Shown: positions 1 through 7,736, counted from the first letter of the stretch. The stretch: DNA of 16,832 nt from an uncultured Oscillospiraceae bacterium (GCA_944385305.1 CALWWS010000010.1:1-16832); one strand, 5' to 3'. Numbers and translations are program-made. The notes: generated by a model from the letters alone, not told the origin.

Positions 1-670
1 CGGACTGGCCCAGGGCGGGCAGGGTCTTGTGGGCCGAGGTCACCACCACGTCGGCGGCGGCCAGCTCCCGGTTTCCCAGGAAAGGGAGATGAGCCCCGTG
101 GGCGGCGTCCACCACCAGCCGGGCCCCGTACCGGTGGGCCGTCTCCGCCAGGGCTGGAATATCTGATAATATTCCGTAATAAGTCGGAGATGTAATACAA
201 ATTGTTTTGATATCCGGGCGCTTTTTCAGCTGATCTTCCACCTGACCGGGGGTAATGGGCCCGGCCACGGCGTCCTCCTCCAGCCAGGGCCGCTCCAGGT
301 ACAGGGGGCGGAGATCCAGCAGGGCGGCGGCGTGGAAGGCGGCGCGGGGGCTGGCCCGATCCAGGAGCAGGGGTGCGCCGGGGGGACAGGTGAGGGTGAG
401 GGCGGCCTGGAGGCCTTGGGTGGCTCCCCCGGTGAGAAAGAGGCAGCAGGGCATGGAAAAGACCCGGGCCCACAGCTGCTCCGCCGCCTCAATGGGCCCT
501 CCGCCGGCAAAGAGGTCCCCGGTGGGAGGCAGCTCGGTGAAATCCAGCAGGGACGCGGCGGAGAGCTCCTCCACGGGCAGGGGCTTTCCCTTGTGGCCCG
601 GCATGTGCATGCGCAGGGGGCTTTGCCCCGCCAGGCGGCGCAGGGCGTCGAGAAGGGGGGTATCCGGCAT
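1..670 (-). CDS. Orn/Lys/Arg decarboxylase family protein (5' part, truncated by window edge)
   Basis: Start of a fold-type I PLP enzyme of the Orn/Lys/Arg decarboxylase family (Bacillus SpeA/YaaO-like). These enzymes decarboxylate basic amino acids in polyamine metabolism; the substrate here cannot be told. The visible 223 residues include the N-terminal hallmark MHMPGHKG (about residues 21-28), FLTGGATQG for cofactor phosphate binding, the VVDAAHGAH segment with the cofactor-ring Asp, and TSAHKTL, whose Lys should form the PLP aldimine. Family members are about 450-490 aa, so roughly half is missing beyond position 1. I chose ATG 670-668, in frame with the motifs; AGGAG lies 11 nt upstream. 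An ATG at 681 opens a different frame and is rejected. It lies downstream of lepA, just after a terminator hairpin, so it may be weakly co-transcribed with lepA by read-through. Confidence 0.88.
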   Translation of the reverse strand, partial: MPDTPLLDALRRLAGQSPLRMHMPGHKGKPLPVEELSAASLLDFTELPPTGDLFAGGGPIEAAEQLWARVFSMPCCLFLTGGATQGLQAALTLTCPPGAPLLLDRASPRAAFHAAALLDLRPLYLERPWLEEDAVAGPITPGQVEDQLKKRPDIKTICITSPTYYGILSDIPALAETAHRYGARLVVDAAHGAHLPFLGNRELAAADVVVTSAHKTLPALGQS

Positions 671-688
671 GGGGCGCTCATCTCCTGA

Positions 689-718
689 AAAGCGGGCGGG
701 CTGCCGCCCGCCCGCTTT
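689..718 (-). terminator. Rho-independent terminator after lepA
   Basis: A perfect 13-bp GC-rich stem (689-701 with 706-718) and a 4-nt loop. On the minus strand it is followed by only four T before the ribosome binding site of the downstream decarboxylase gene. It lies about 60 nt after the lepA stop. The short T tract suggests incomplete termination. Confidence 0.7.
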
Positions 719-778
719 GTATTTTTGCCTTGTGAAAACGGATGCGGCTATGCCGCGAGGAGGGAAACTTTGGGGGTG

Positions 779-2587
779 CTACTCCTCGTCCAGCTTGAGC
801 ACGGCCATAAAAGCCTCGGTGGGAATCTGAACAGTACCCAGGCTCCGCATCTTTTTCTTGCCCTCTTTCTGCTTCTCCAGCAGCTTCTTCTTTCGGGTGA
901 TGTCGCCGCCGTAGCACTTGGCCAGAACGTCCTTGCGCATGGCCTTCACCGTCTCCCGGGCAATGATCTTGCCGCCGATGGCGGCCTGCACCGGCACCTC
1001 AAAGAGCTGACGGGGGATATTCTCCTTGAGCTTTTCACACAGCCGCCGGGCCCGGGGATAGGCCTTGTCCTTGTGGGCGATGAAGCTCAAAGCGTCTACC
1101 TGGTCACCGTTGAGCAGCATATCCACCTTCACCAGCTCGCTGGGGCGGTAGCTGTCCATCTCGTAATCCAGGGAGGCGTAGCCCTTGGTGCGGGCCTTCA
1201 GCGTGTCGAAGAAATCATAGATAATCTCGCCGATGGGCATGGAGTAGTGCAGCTCCACCAGGTTGGTGTCCAGGTACTGCATGTCCTTGAACTCCCCCCG
1301 CCGCTCCTGGCACATGGGCATGATGTTGCCCACGTAGTCGGGGGGCGTGACGATGGAGACCTTGGCGTAGGGCTCCTCCGCCTGGGAGATGTGGGCGGGG
1401 TCGGGGTAGTTGTGGGGATTGTCCACCATCACCAGGGTGCCGTCCGTCTTGGTAATCTTGTAGATCACCGAGGGGAGAGTGGTGATGAGGTCCAGGTCAA
1501 ACTCCCGCTCCAGCCGCTCCTGGATGATCTCCATGTGGAGCATGCCCAGAAAGCCGCAGCGGAAGCCGAAGCCCAGGGCCGCGGAGGACTCGGGCTCAAA
1601 GGAGAGGGAGGCGTCGTTGAGCTGCAGCTTCTCCAGGGCGTCCCGCAGGTCGGGGTACTTGGAGCCGTCCTCCGTGTAAATGCCGCAGTACACCATGGCC
1701 CGGGCGGGGCGGTAGCCGGGCAGGGGCTCTGCCGCCGGATTGTCGGCGCCGGTGATGGTGTCGCCCACCTGGGTGTCCTTCACATTTTTGATGGAGGCGG
1801 TAAAGTAGCCCACCTCGCCGGCGATGAGCTCCCGGCAGGGCTCCAGCCCCAGAGGGAGCAGGTGGCCGCATTCCAGCACCTCATACACCGCGCCCGAGGC
1901 CATCATCTTCACCTTCATGCCGGTACGGATGGTGCCCTCCATCACCCGGAAGTAGACGATAACCCCCCGATAGGCGTCGTACTGGCTGTCAAAGATAAGA
2001 GCCTGGAGAGGGGCGGCAGGATCGCCGGTGGGTGCGGGGATATTCTGTACAATATCCTCCAGCACCGCGTCAATGTTGATACCCTCCTTGGCGGAGATCT
2101 CCGGGGCGTCCTGGGCGGGCAGGCCGATGACATTTTCAATCTCGTCCTTTACCCGCTGAGGGTCGGCGGCGGGCAGGTCAATCTTGTTGACCACCGGGCG
2201 GATCTCCAGATCGTGCTCCATGGCCAGGAAGGTGTTGGCCAAAGTCTGGGCCTCAATGCCCTGGGCGGCGTCCACAATGAGCACCGCCCCCTCGCAGGCC
2301 GCCAGGGAGCGGGAGACCTCGTAGTTGAAATCCACGTGGCCCGGGGTGTCAATGAGGTTGAGCTCATAGGTGTTCCCGTCGGCCGCCTGGTAGTTCAGGC
2401 GCACCGCCCGGGCCTTGATGGTGATGCCCCGCTCCTTTTCCAGGTCCATGTTGTCCAGCAGCTGGGACTCCATTTCCCGCTGGGAGACGGCGTTGCACTT
2501 TTCAATCAGCCGGTCGGACAGGGTGGACTTTCCGTGATCGATATGGGCAATAATAGAAAAATTGCGGATTTTAGACTGATCTGTCAT
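779..2587 (-). CDS. lepA: Elongation factor 4 (LepA) GTPase
   Basis: Translational GTPase EF4/LepA, a ribosome-associated factor linked to back-translocation, ribosome biogenesis and initiation efficiency. It is 602 aa, full length for the family (about 600). GTPase motifs: G1 AHIDHGKS (14-21), switch I RGITI (53-57), G3 DTPGH (80-84), G4 NKID (134-137). The LepA-specific C-terminal domain is present, with the basic tail segment [20 protein letters not shown]. The start ATG 2587-2585 is preceded by GAGAGGT, which overlaps the last codons and stop of the upstream regulator gene only 4 nt away, indicating one transcript and probable translational coupling. In Bacillus lepA lies in the gpr-spoIIP-lepA region; here gpr is about 5 kb away and spoIIP is not between them. 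Confidence 0.98.
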   Translation of the reverse strand: MTDQSKIRNFSIIAHIDHGKSTLSDRLIEKCNAVSQREMESQLLDNMDLEKERGITIKARAVRLNYQAADGNTYELNLIDTPGHVDFNYEVSRSLAACEGAVLIVDAAQGIEAQTLANTFLAMEHDLEIRPVVNKIDLPAADPQRVKDEIENVIGLPAQDAPEISAKEGINIDAVLEDIVQNIPAPTGDPAAPLQALIFDSQYDAYRGVIVYFRVMEGTIRTGMKVKMMASGAVYEVLECGHLLPLGLEPCRELIAGEVGYFTASIKNVKDTQVGDTITGADNPAAEPLPGYRPARAMVYCGIYTEDGSKYPDLRDALEKLQLNDASLSFEPESSAALGFGFRCGFLGMLHMEIIQERLEREFDLDLITTLPSVIYKITKTDGTLVMVDNPHNYPDPAHISQAEEPYAKVSIVTPPDYVGNIMPMCQERRGEFKDMQYLDTNLVELHYSMPIGEIIYDFFDTLKARTKGYASLDYEMDSYRPSELVKVDMLLNGDQVDALSFIAHKDKAYPRARRLCEKLKENIPRQLFEVPVQAAIGGKIIARETVKAMRKDVLAKCYGGDITRKKKLLEKQKEGKKKMRSLGTVQIPTEAFMAVLKLDEE

Positions 2588-2591
2588 AGTA

Positions 2592-3290
2592 TTACCTCTC
2601 AGGATTCCGGGCCTGGGTGCTGCGGTTGATTCGCTCCCCGGTGGTGTGGATAATCTGGAGCAGGGACTGGTAGAGGCCGGGGTAGTTCTGGGTGAGGGCG
2701 TCGTTGTTCATGGCGGGGAAGTGCCCCTTCTCCTTGGCGTGGGCGGCCAGGGCGTCCACATAGTTGGCCTCGGAGTAGATCATGTCCGCATTGGCCACAC
2801 CAACCAGAAAGTGCCGGGCGGTTACGGAGAAAAAGTCCTCGTTCTGGGTGCCGTCCGCCCGGTAGAGGTGGCGAAACAGCCGGTACACCGCCGTGCTCAG
2901 ATACTGGGAGGCCGCCATAATAGCCCCCTTGTGGCCCACCTTGCCCAAAAGGTCAAAGAGGATGCCCACCGAGTTGACCAGCAGCTTCTTGTTCAGGGTA
3001 GCCATAATGGAGCCGTGAAGTACATTGTCCTTCTCCGCAGAGTAGTCGTACAGCTCGTCGGCGCCGATGGTGGTGCCGTCCCGGGAGAGAGTTCGGCCCA
3101 GAAGAAAATCCGCGGATACATTATAGTAGTTGCAGGCTTTGACCACAAAGGCCAGCCCGGGTTCCCGAACGCCGTTTTCGTAGTGGGAGAGCAGCGCCTG
3201 GCTGATGCCCAGCTCCTTGGCGGCCGCCCGCTGAGAGACGCCCCGCTCCTGGCGCAGCAGGGAGAGGCATCTGGAAAAATCAGAGCTCAT
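2592..3290 (-). CDS. XRE-family helix-turn-helix transcriptional regulator
   Basis: A 232-aa DNA-binding protein. Residues about 7-66 form a Cro/CI-type [13 protein letters not shown], then [22 protein letters not shown], then FLLGRT. The remaining ~165 residues look mostly helical, may sense a signal or mediate dimerisation, and match no domain I can name. Start ATG 3290-3288 has GAGGTG at 3298-3303 with 7 nt spacing. It is the first gene of the xre-lepA transcript and is divergent from pta across about 180 bp holding two promoters and a repeated decamer, so it could regulate itself or pta. That role is inference; no target is shown by the sequence. Confidence 0.85.
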   Translation of the reverse strand: MSSDFSRCLSLLRQERGVSQRAAAKELGISQALLSHYENGVREPGLAFVVKACNYYNVSADFLLGRTLSRDGTTIGADELYDYSAEKDNVLHGSIMATLNKKLLVNSVGILFDLLGKVGHKGAIMAASQYLSTAVYRLFRHLYRADGTQNEDFFSVTARHFLVGVANADMIYSEANYVDALAAHAKEKGHFPAMNNDALTQNYPGLYQSLLQIIHTTGERINRSTQARNPER

Positions 3291-3321
3291 TGCAACACAC
3301 CTCGCAAAAAACAGTGTGTAT

Positions 3322-3350
3322 AGTATAAATTCGAAAATACAAAAAGTAAA
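3322..3350 (-). promoter_or_regulatory. Sigma-A-type promoter of xre-lepA
   Basis: On the minus strand, -35 TTTACT (3345-3350) and -10 TATACT (3322-3327) are separated by 17 bp. The predicted start near 3315 gives a leader of about 25 nt that includes the GAGGTG ribosome binding site. Confidence 0.65.
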
Positions 3351-3365
3351 GTATATTTTTTTATA

Positions 3366-3435
3366 ATCTTATGGCTTTTTGGCATTGAGAAGGAGGGTAA
3401 GGATCGTGTATAATAAAAGAAAGCCATCTTATGGC
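3366..3435. promoter_or_regulatory. Repeated decamer and dyad: candidate operator pair between xre and pta
   Basis: ATCTTATGGC occurs at 3366-3375 and again at 3426-3435, 60 bp apart. The second copy lies inside a perfect dyad, GCCAT-CTT-ATGGC (3423-3435), at the predicted transcription start of pta. The first lies just upstream of the -35 box of the divergent xre promoter. The repeat and dyad are visible; operator function and the protein that binds are inference. Confidence 0.4.
3385..3414 (+). promoter_or_regulatory. Sigma-A-type promoter of pta
   Basis: -35 TTGAGA (3385-3390), 18-bp spacer and a consensus -10 TATAAT (3409-3414). The predicted start near 3421 gives a leader of about 50 nt. 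A GCCAT/ATGGC dyad (3423-3435) directly overlaps the initially transcribed region. Confidence 0.65.
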
Positions 3436-3472
3436 AAAAATCATGCGGAATAAAAACTGGAGGATGATACCA

Positions 3473-4459
3473 ATGGCCATTCATATGTTTCAGAAGCTGA
3501 TTGACACCCTGAAGCAGAGCCCCAAGAAGATCGTCTTTACCGAGGGCACCGACCCCCGCATTCTGGAGGCCAGCGCCCGGCTGCTCTCCGGTACCTTCCT
3601 GACCCCTATTCTGGTGGGCAATGAGGCTGAGGTGTACGCCGCCGCCGAAAAGGCCGGCTTCAACATCCGGGGCGCTGAGATTTTTGACCCTGAGACCTAT
3701 CCCGAGATGGACAAGATGGTGGAGACCATGGTGGAGCTGCGCAAGGGCAAGATGACTGCCGACGAGTGCCGCGCCGCGCTGAAGAAGGGCAACTACTTCG
3801 GCACCATGCTGGTGAAGATGGGTGTGGCCGACTGCCTGCTGGGCGGCGCCACCTACTCCACCGCCGACACCGTGCGTCCCGCCCTGCAGCTCATCAAGAC
3901 CAAGCCGGGCAACAAGATTGTCTCCTCCTGCTTTATCATGGTGCGCCAGGCCGCCAGCGGCGACAACGAGGTGCTGGCCATGGGCGACTGCGCCATCAAC
4001 ATTGATCCCTCCGAGGACGATCTGGTGGAGATCGCCCTGGAGACTGCCAACTGCGCCAAGATCTTCGGCGTGGAGCCCAAGGTGGCCTTTCTGAGCTATT
4101 CCACCAAGGGTTCCGGCAAGGGCGAGGACGTGGACAAGATGCGCAACGCCTGCGCCAAGGCCAAGGCCGCCGCGCCCGAGCTGCCCATCGACGGCGAGAT
4201 GCAGTTTGACGCCGCCGTGTCTCCCACCGTGGGCCAGCTGAAGTTCCCCGGCTCCTCTGTGGCCGGCTATGCCAACACCTTTATCTTCCCCGACATCAAC
4301 GCGGGCAATATCGGCTACAAGATTGCCCAGCGCCTGGGTAGCTTTGACGCCTACGGCCCCATTCTGCTGGGCCTGAACGCCCCCATCAACGACCTGTCCC
4401 GGGGCTGCAACGCCCAGGAGGTCTACTCCATGGCCATCATCACCGCCGCTCTGAAGTAA
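3473..4459 (+). CDS. pta: Phosphate acetyltransferase
   Basis: Interconverts acetyl-CoA plus phosphate with acetyl phosphate plus CoA, the step before acetate kinase in fermentative ATP generation in the cytoplasm. It is 328 aa, the size of the short clostridial/Bacillus-type Pta without the N-terminal DRTGG extension. Family landmarks: IVFTEGTDPRILEAS near the N-terminus, then GGATYSTADTVRPALQ, MGDCAINIDP, FLSYSTKGSG, GEMQFDAA and FPDINAGNIGYKIAQRL near the C-terminus. I chose ATG 3473, with TGGAGG (3458-3463) 9 nt upstream, over the in-frame ATG 42 nt earlier, which has no ribosome binding site and lies within 10 nt of the predicted transcription start. It is monocistronic (own promoter and terminator). 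No ackA is adjacent, unlike many relatives. Confidence 0.96.
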   Translation: MAIHMFQKLIDTLKQSPKKIVFTEGTDPRILEASARLLSGTFLTPILVGNEAEVYAAAEKAGFNIRGAEIFDPETYPEMDKMVETMVELRKGKMTADECRAALKKGNYFGTMLVKMGVADCLLGGATYSTADTVRPALQLIKTKPGNKIVSSCFIMVRQAASGDNEVLAMGDCAINIDPSEDDLVEIALETANCAKIFGVEPKVAFLSYSTKGSGKGEDVDKMRNACAKAKAAAPELPIDGEMQFDAAVSPTVGQLKFPGSSVAGYANTFIFPDINAGNIGYKIAQRLGSFDAYGPILLGLNAPINDLSRGCNAQEVYSMAIITAALK

Positions 4460-4488
4460 AGGATTGGCAAAAAGACGAAATTACATCC

Positions 4489-4528
4489 GGTGGGCGCCGC
4501 GCATTGCGCGGCGCCCACCCCTTTTTTT
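4489..4528 (+). terminator. Rho-independent terminator after pta
   Basis: A 14-bp perfect GC-rich stem (4489-4502 with 4506-4519), 3-nt loop, then CC and seven T. It lies about 30 nt after the pta stop. Confidence 0.92.
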
Positions 4529-4628
4529 GTGCTGGGGGAGAACTATGGAGAAAACTGACACAAGATGTCGTGGATAAAAACCGGCCCGCTCCAAGCCGCC
4601 CCGGCACGGGTCCCGAAACAGAAAAGAC

Positions 4629-4657
4629 TTGACGGAGCAGGGAAAAGCGTGTATCAT
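4629..4657 (+). promoter_or_regulatory. Sigma-A-type promoter of the M23 peptidase gene
   Basis: -35 TTGACG (4629-4634), 17-bp spacer, -10 TATCAT (4652-4657). The predicted start near 4664 leaves an AT-rich leader of about 95 nt. The TTG inside the -35 box opens the frame upstream of the peptidase but is not a plausible start. Confidence 0.6.
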
Positions 4658-4663
4658 GGCATC

Positions 4664-4757
4664 TGTAACCATTTGTAATTTTTTATATTCAAGCTGTTAC
4701 TTTTCCCGTCCCGCGAGGCGGTTTTTTCTACAACGGACAACAGGGGGGGGAAACCCG
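4664..4757 (+). other. Leader of the M23 peptidase gene with a small hairpin/T-tract
   Basis: Predicted untranslated leader. It holds a short CCGC-GAG-GCGG hairpin (4711-4721) directly followed by six T (4722-4727), which could act as a weak attenuator, and then a run of eight G (4743-4750) serving as the ribosome binding site. The upstream stretch 4529-4628 shows nothing I can assign. I recognise no riboswitch class. Confidence 0.25.
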
Positions 4758-6260
4758 ATGGATGAAATACTGCATACGCCCCGCCGCGGCATGCAGGAGG
4801 CGCTTTTGCCTTGGGCACAGCGGATTGCCCGCTTCCGCCAGACGCTGGAGATCGGCGCGGCCGCCCTGCGGGAGCGGATAGAGGGGCTCCAGCTCAGGCT
4901 GGATGCGGCTACGGCCGGCGGCCGGCGGCTGATTAGCCCCTTAAATTTCCTGGCGGCGGCGGCAGTGATCGGCGTGGCCGCGGTAGTGGGTACGGTGTAT
5001 ACCCCCAGCTACCTGGTAACGGTGGATGGCGTAGCCCTGGGTACAGTCACAGACAAGCAGGTCTTTGAGGACGTAGTGGATCGGGTAGAGGCCCGGGCCA
5101 CGGAAATTCTGGGCTATGAGTACACCATGGACGGGACGGTAGAGTACCAGTTTGCCCTCTCCGAGCGGGGGAATATCTCTCGGACGGCCCAGTTTGAGAC
5201 CTATCTCTTTGACCAGATCGGCGAAGTGATGAAAAACTACGTGCTCACGGTAGACGGTACCTTTATCGGCGCGGCGTCGGATCAGGAGAGTCTGAATGAG
5301 CTGCTGGACAGCCTGAAAGCCCCCTATGTGAATGAAAATACCATTTACTCCGACTTTACCGCAAACATCTCCATTACCCATGAGTACACCGCCTCTGACG
5401 TCAACCAGGACCTGGATGCCATGCGGGCCACTCTCACCCAGAACACCAACGGGCAGACCACCTATGAGGTGGTGCAGGGCGACACATTTATGCAGATTGC
5501 CCTGGACAACGGGATGACGGTGTCTGAGATGGAGGCCCTCAACCCCGATGTGGACATTGACCACATTTACATCGGGCAGATCCTCAATATTAAAGAGGAG
5601 ATTCCCTTCCTGTCGGTGAAGACGGTGGACAACATTACCTACACCGAGGCCATCGAGTGTCCCATTGAAGAGGTGGAGGACCCCACCATGTACCAGGGAG
5701 ACAGTAAGGTGCTGGATCCCGGCGTGGAGGGGGAGGCTCTGGTAAACGCCGACGTGACCTATCTCAATGGCAAGGAGCAGGAGCGCACCGTCAACAGCAC
5801 CCAGGTGATCAGTGAGCCCACCACCAAGGTCATCGCGGTGGGCACCAAGGAGCGTCCCTCCTGGCTGCCCAACGGGTACTTCATCTGGCCGGTGTACGGC
5901 AACATCACCTCCTACTTCGGCTACCGCTCCATCTTTGGCTCCTACAGCTACCACGGCGGCCTTGATATCGCGGCCCCCTACGGCACCGGTATTGCCGCCG
6001 CCGACGGCGGCACGGTGATTTTTGCCGGCCGGGCCACGGGGAGCAACTGGAGCTACGGCAACCTGGTGATTGTGGATCACGGCAACGGCAAGCAGACCTA
6101 CTACGGCCACTGCTCCAGCGTGCTGGTCTCCGCCGGGGATCATGTCTACCAGGGCCAGACCATTGCCCGGGTGGGCTCCACCGGCCGCTCCACCGGAAAC
6201 CACTGCCACTTTGAGGTGAAGATCAACGGCACCTCGGTCAACCCTCTGGCCTATCTGTAA
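4758..6260 (+). CDS. Membrane-anchored cell-wall peptidase with LysM, G5 and M23 domains
   Basis: A 500-aa peptidoglycan hydrolase acting outside the membrane on cross-links in the cell wall. Order: cytoplasmic N-terminus with amphipathic helices (about 1-59), one membrane segment or uncleaved signal anchor (about 60-82), a beta-rich linker region (84-230), LysM (about 235-278, YEVVQGDTFMQIALDNGMTV, then IGQILNI), a G5-like domain (about 284-363) and a C-terminal peptidase M23 domain (about 398-495). Zinc/catalytic residues are visible: HGGLD (H399, D403), YGHC (H451) and HCH (H482, H484), so it should be active rather than a degenerate LytM. I chose ATG 4758 because of the purine-rich site just upstream; an in-frame TTG at 4629 is in the promoter. 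The long cytoplasmic N-terminus resembles sporulation or division-associated M23 proteins, but that role is unproven. Confidence 0.92.
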   Translation: MDEILHTPRRGMQEALLPWAQRIARFRQTLEIGAAALRERIEGLQLRLDAATAGGRRLISPLNFLAAAAVIGVAAVVGTVYTPSYLVTVDGVALGTVTDKQVFEDVVDRVEARATEILGYEYTMDGTVEYQFALSERGNISRTAQFETYLFDQIGEVMKNYVLTVDGTFIGAASDQESLNELLDSLKAPYVNENTIYSDFTANISITHEYTASDVNQDLDAMRATLTQNTNGQTTYEVVQGDTFMQIALDNGMTVSEMEALNPDVDIDHIYIGQILNIKEEIPFLSVKTVDNITYTEAIECPIEEVEDPTMYQGDSKVLDPGVEGEALVNADVTYLNGKEQERTVNSTQVISEPTTKVIAVGTKERPSWLPNGYFIWPVYGNITSYFGYRSIFGSYSYHGGLDIAAPYGTGIAAADGGTVIFAGRATGSNWSYGNLVIVDHGNGKQTYYGHCSSVLVSAGDHVYQGQTIARVGSTGRSTGNHCHFEVKINGTSVNPLAYL

Positions 6261-6265
6261 GAGCA

Positions 6266-6308
6266 AAAACGGAGCGGACAGCTCACTATGAGTTGTCCGC
6301 TCCGTTTT
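6266..6308. terminator. Bidirectional terminator between M23 peptidase and yihY-like gene
   Basis: A perfect 15-bp inverted repeat (6266-6280 with 6294-6308), extended by a G-T pair and CTCA/TGAG. It carries an A tract on one side and a T tract on the other, so it can terminate in both directions. The stop codon of the converging minus-strand gene (6288-6286) forms the loop. Confidence 0.9.
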
Positions 6309-7188
6309 CATTTTGCTTTTCCTCCGCCTCCAGGTACATCTGCCGCAGGTAGACCAGCTTGCGCCGCCGGTGCCACACGCAGTTGAACACATTGCCCAGG
6401 ATAAGAATGTTGCCGCACAGGTAGAGCCACACCAGCAGGATAATCACTGAAGTGAGGGACCCGTACACCATGGAATAGCGGGAGGACATGCCGATAAACC
6501 AGGAGAAGAGCACCGAGGCGGCCACCAGGGCCACGGCGGAGATAATGGCCCCCGCAAAGAGGGGCGGGCGGGGTCTTCCCCGGGGGGCGGCCATGCGGTA
6601 GGCCACCAGCACGAAGAAGAACACCAGAAAAAAGAGGATGAAAAACCGCAGCCACTGCCAATCCCAGGGGAGGACAATGCCGCCCTTTACGTGCAGAGCA
6701 TCCTCAATAAGCTGGAAGAGCCATCCGCCGGTGAGCACCACCACCAGGGAGAGGTAGATGGTGACGAGAAACAAAATGGAGAAGATGACGCTGGCGATGA
6801 TCTGTCCCAGACCGCGGTAGCTTTTCCGGCCGTAGATGTCACCCATGACATTCATCAGCGCCCGAAAGGCGGCCGAGGCGGTAAAAAGGGTCATTACAAT
6901 ACCGGCAGCCAGCAGGGCCCTCGACTGATTGTTGGAAATATAGTGGACGTAGTCCCCCAAAATGCCCACAGACTCTCGGGGCAGAAAGGGGGCGGCGGCC
7001 TCCAGCAGGGCGGCAATGTCCACATCCAGCAGGCCGATAAAGGCGTTGAGGCAGATGAGGATGGGGAAGAAGGAGAGAATCAGAAAATAGGCCAGCTCCG
7101 CAGCGGAGCGGGAGACCCGCTTGGAAAAATAGAGCTCCAGGATTTCCAGAATAAACGGGAACGGACCCCGGCGCAGAATCTGCTTCAA
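6286..7188 (-). CDS. YihY/BrkB family integral membrane protein
   Basis: A 300-aa protein of the YihY/virulence factor BrkB family, inner-membrane proteins of unsettled function (older 'ribonuclease BN' labels are wrong). About six hydrophobic segments are visible near residues 31-53, 90-112, 130-155, 178-198, 211-234 and 243-268, followed by a charged cytoplasmic tail. Family-like stretches: AAELAYFLILSFFPILICL, TASAAFRALMNVMGDIYG and YGSLTSVIILLVWLYLCGNI. I chose a TTG start at 7188-7186 because GGAGGT (7195-7200) lies 6 nt upstream; the longer in-frame reading would begin in the rpsT terminator. A possible extended -10 promoter sits at that terminator. It converges on the M23 peptidase gene and shares its terminator. 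Confidence 0.9.
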   Translation of the reverse strand: MKQILRRGPFPFILEILELYFSKRVSRSAAELAYFLILSFFPILICLNAFIGLLDVDIAALLEAAAPFLPRESVGILGDYVHYISNNQSRALLAAGIVMTLFTASAAFRALMNVMGDIYGRKSYRGLGQIIASVIFSILFLVTIYLSLVVVLTGGWLFQLIEDALHVKGGIVLPWDWQWLRFFILFFLVFFFVLVAYRMAAPRGRPRPPLFAGAIISAVALVAASVLFSWFIGMSSRYSMVYGSLTSVIILLVWLYLCGNILILGNVFNCVWHRRRKLVYLRQMYLEAEEKQNENGADNS

Positions 7189-7226
7189 GACATCACCTCC
7201 CAGGGCGCCCAGGTTCGTATGGCACA

Positions 7227-7235
7227 AGTATAGCA
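7227..7235 (-). promoter_or_regulatory. Candidate extended -10 promoter for the yihY-like gene
   Basis: On the minus strand TGCTATACT (7235-7227) matches an extended -10 (TGn plus TATACT) and starts at the T tract of the rpsT terminator. The -35 region at 17 bp is TGCAAA, a poor match inside the terminator stem. Predicted leader about 30 nt. Confidence 0.4.
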
Positions 7236-7265
7236 AAAAACCGCCTGCATTTGCAGGCGGTTTTT
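7235..7265 (-). terminator. Rho-independent terminator after rpsT
   Basis: An 8-bp GC stem (7241-7248 with 7253-7260), loop ATTT. On the minus strand it is followed by six T (7240-7235), and it begins about 12 nt after the rpsT stop. The A and T tracts on both sides make it symmetrical. Confidence 0.9.
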
Positions 7266-7277
7266 GTTGACCGAAAA

Positions 7278-7541
7278 TCAGGCCAGCTTGTTGAGCTTGA
7301 GCGTCATGGCGCTCTTCTTGCGGGCGGCGTTGTTCTTGTGCAGAAGACCGTGACCCACAGCCTTATCAACCGCCTTGACGGCCACCTTGTAAGCGCCCTC
7401 GGCCTCGCTGCGGTTGCCTTCGACCACCGCGGCCTCAAACTTCTTGATGTCGGTCTTCAGCGCGGACTTCGCGGCCTTGTTCTGCATGGCCTTGGATTTG
7501 TTCACCAGGACACGCTTCTTGGCAGACTTAATATTCGGCAA
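7278..7541 (-). CDS. rpsT: 30S ribosomal protein S20
   Basis: Small basic protein that binds 16S rRNA in the 30S body. The 87 aa run from PNIKSAKKR to TLKLNKLA, the usual S20 length and a typical Lys/Ala-rich helical composition. The start is a TTG at 7541-7539, placed by family homology and by GGAGGAGGTG (7548-7557) 6 nt upstream; no ATG or GTG sits at the correct position. E. coli rpsT also starts with UUG, where the weak start is part of autogenous control, so similar control is possible here. It is transcribed from its own promoter, ends at its own terminator and is divergent from gpr, as in Bacillus. Confidence 0.97.
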   Translation of the reverse strand: MPNIKSAKKRVLVNKSKAMQNKAAKSALKTDIKKFEAAVVEGNRSEAEGAYKVAVKAVDKAVGHGLLHKNNAARKKSAMTLKLNKLA

Positions 7542-7596
7542 ACCAAACACCTCCTCCGATGACGATTTTATCGATAGTTTGCCCGTGCAGATTACT

Positions 7597-7625
7597 ATTT
7601 TAACAGCCAATCGGGGAAAATGCAA
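7597..7625 (-). promoter_or_regulatory. Sigma-A-type promoter of rpsT
   Basis: Minus strand -35 TTGCAT (7620-7625), 17-bp spacer, -10 TAAAAT (7597-7602). The predicted start near 7590 gives a leader of about 50 nt. Confidence 0.65.
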
Positions 7626-7656
7626 CTATTTTTTTTCGTATTTTTCAGGAAAATTT

Positions 7657-7685
7657 GCATAGAAGGCGAGAGAACGCAAAAAATA
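7657..7685 (+). promoter_or_regulatory. Candidate sporulation (sigma-F/G-like) promoter of gpr
   Basis: GCATA (7657-7661) matches the -35 GHATR of forespore sigma factors. After 17 bp, 7679-7685 (AAAAATA) matches 5 of 7 positions of the sigma-G -10 CATWHTA. No convincing sigma-A promoter is seen before gpr. gpr is a known forespore gene in Bacillus; this assignment rests on short matches. Confidence 0.35.
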
Positions 7686-7736
7686 GTGCTGATATAGAAC
7701 TGTAATACCACATGTTGGGGTGAGGAGGGCACGGAC

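Noticed and set aside
725..2629. Long open frame on the plus strand opposite lepA (634 codons)
   Set aside because: Antisense shadow of lepA caused by high GC at third positions; the Gly/Val/Leu/His-rich product has no domain and lacks a ribosome binding site.
3431..3472. N-terminal extension of pta from the earlier in-frame ATG
   Set aside because: No ribosome binding site, overlaps the predicted transcription start and dyad, and the extension is not part of the family.
4544..4576. 10-codon frame after GGGGGAG upstream of the M23 gene, a possible leader peptide
   Set aside because: It lies before the predicted promoter of that gene and after the pta terminator, with no regulatory codon run.
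4941..6392. Long minus-strand open frame opposite the M23 peptidase gene
   Set aside because: Runs through the terminator and mirrors LysM/M23 coding sequence; no homology-like motifs.
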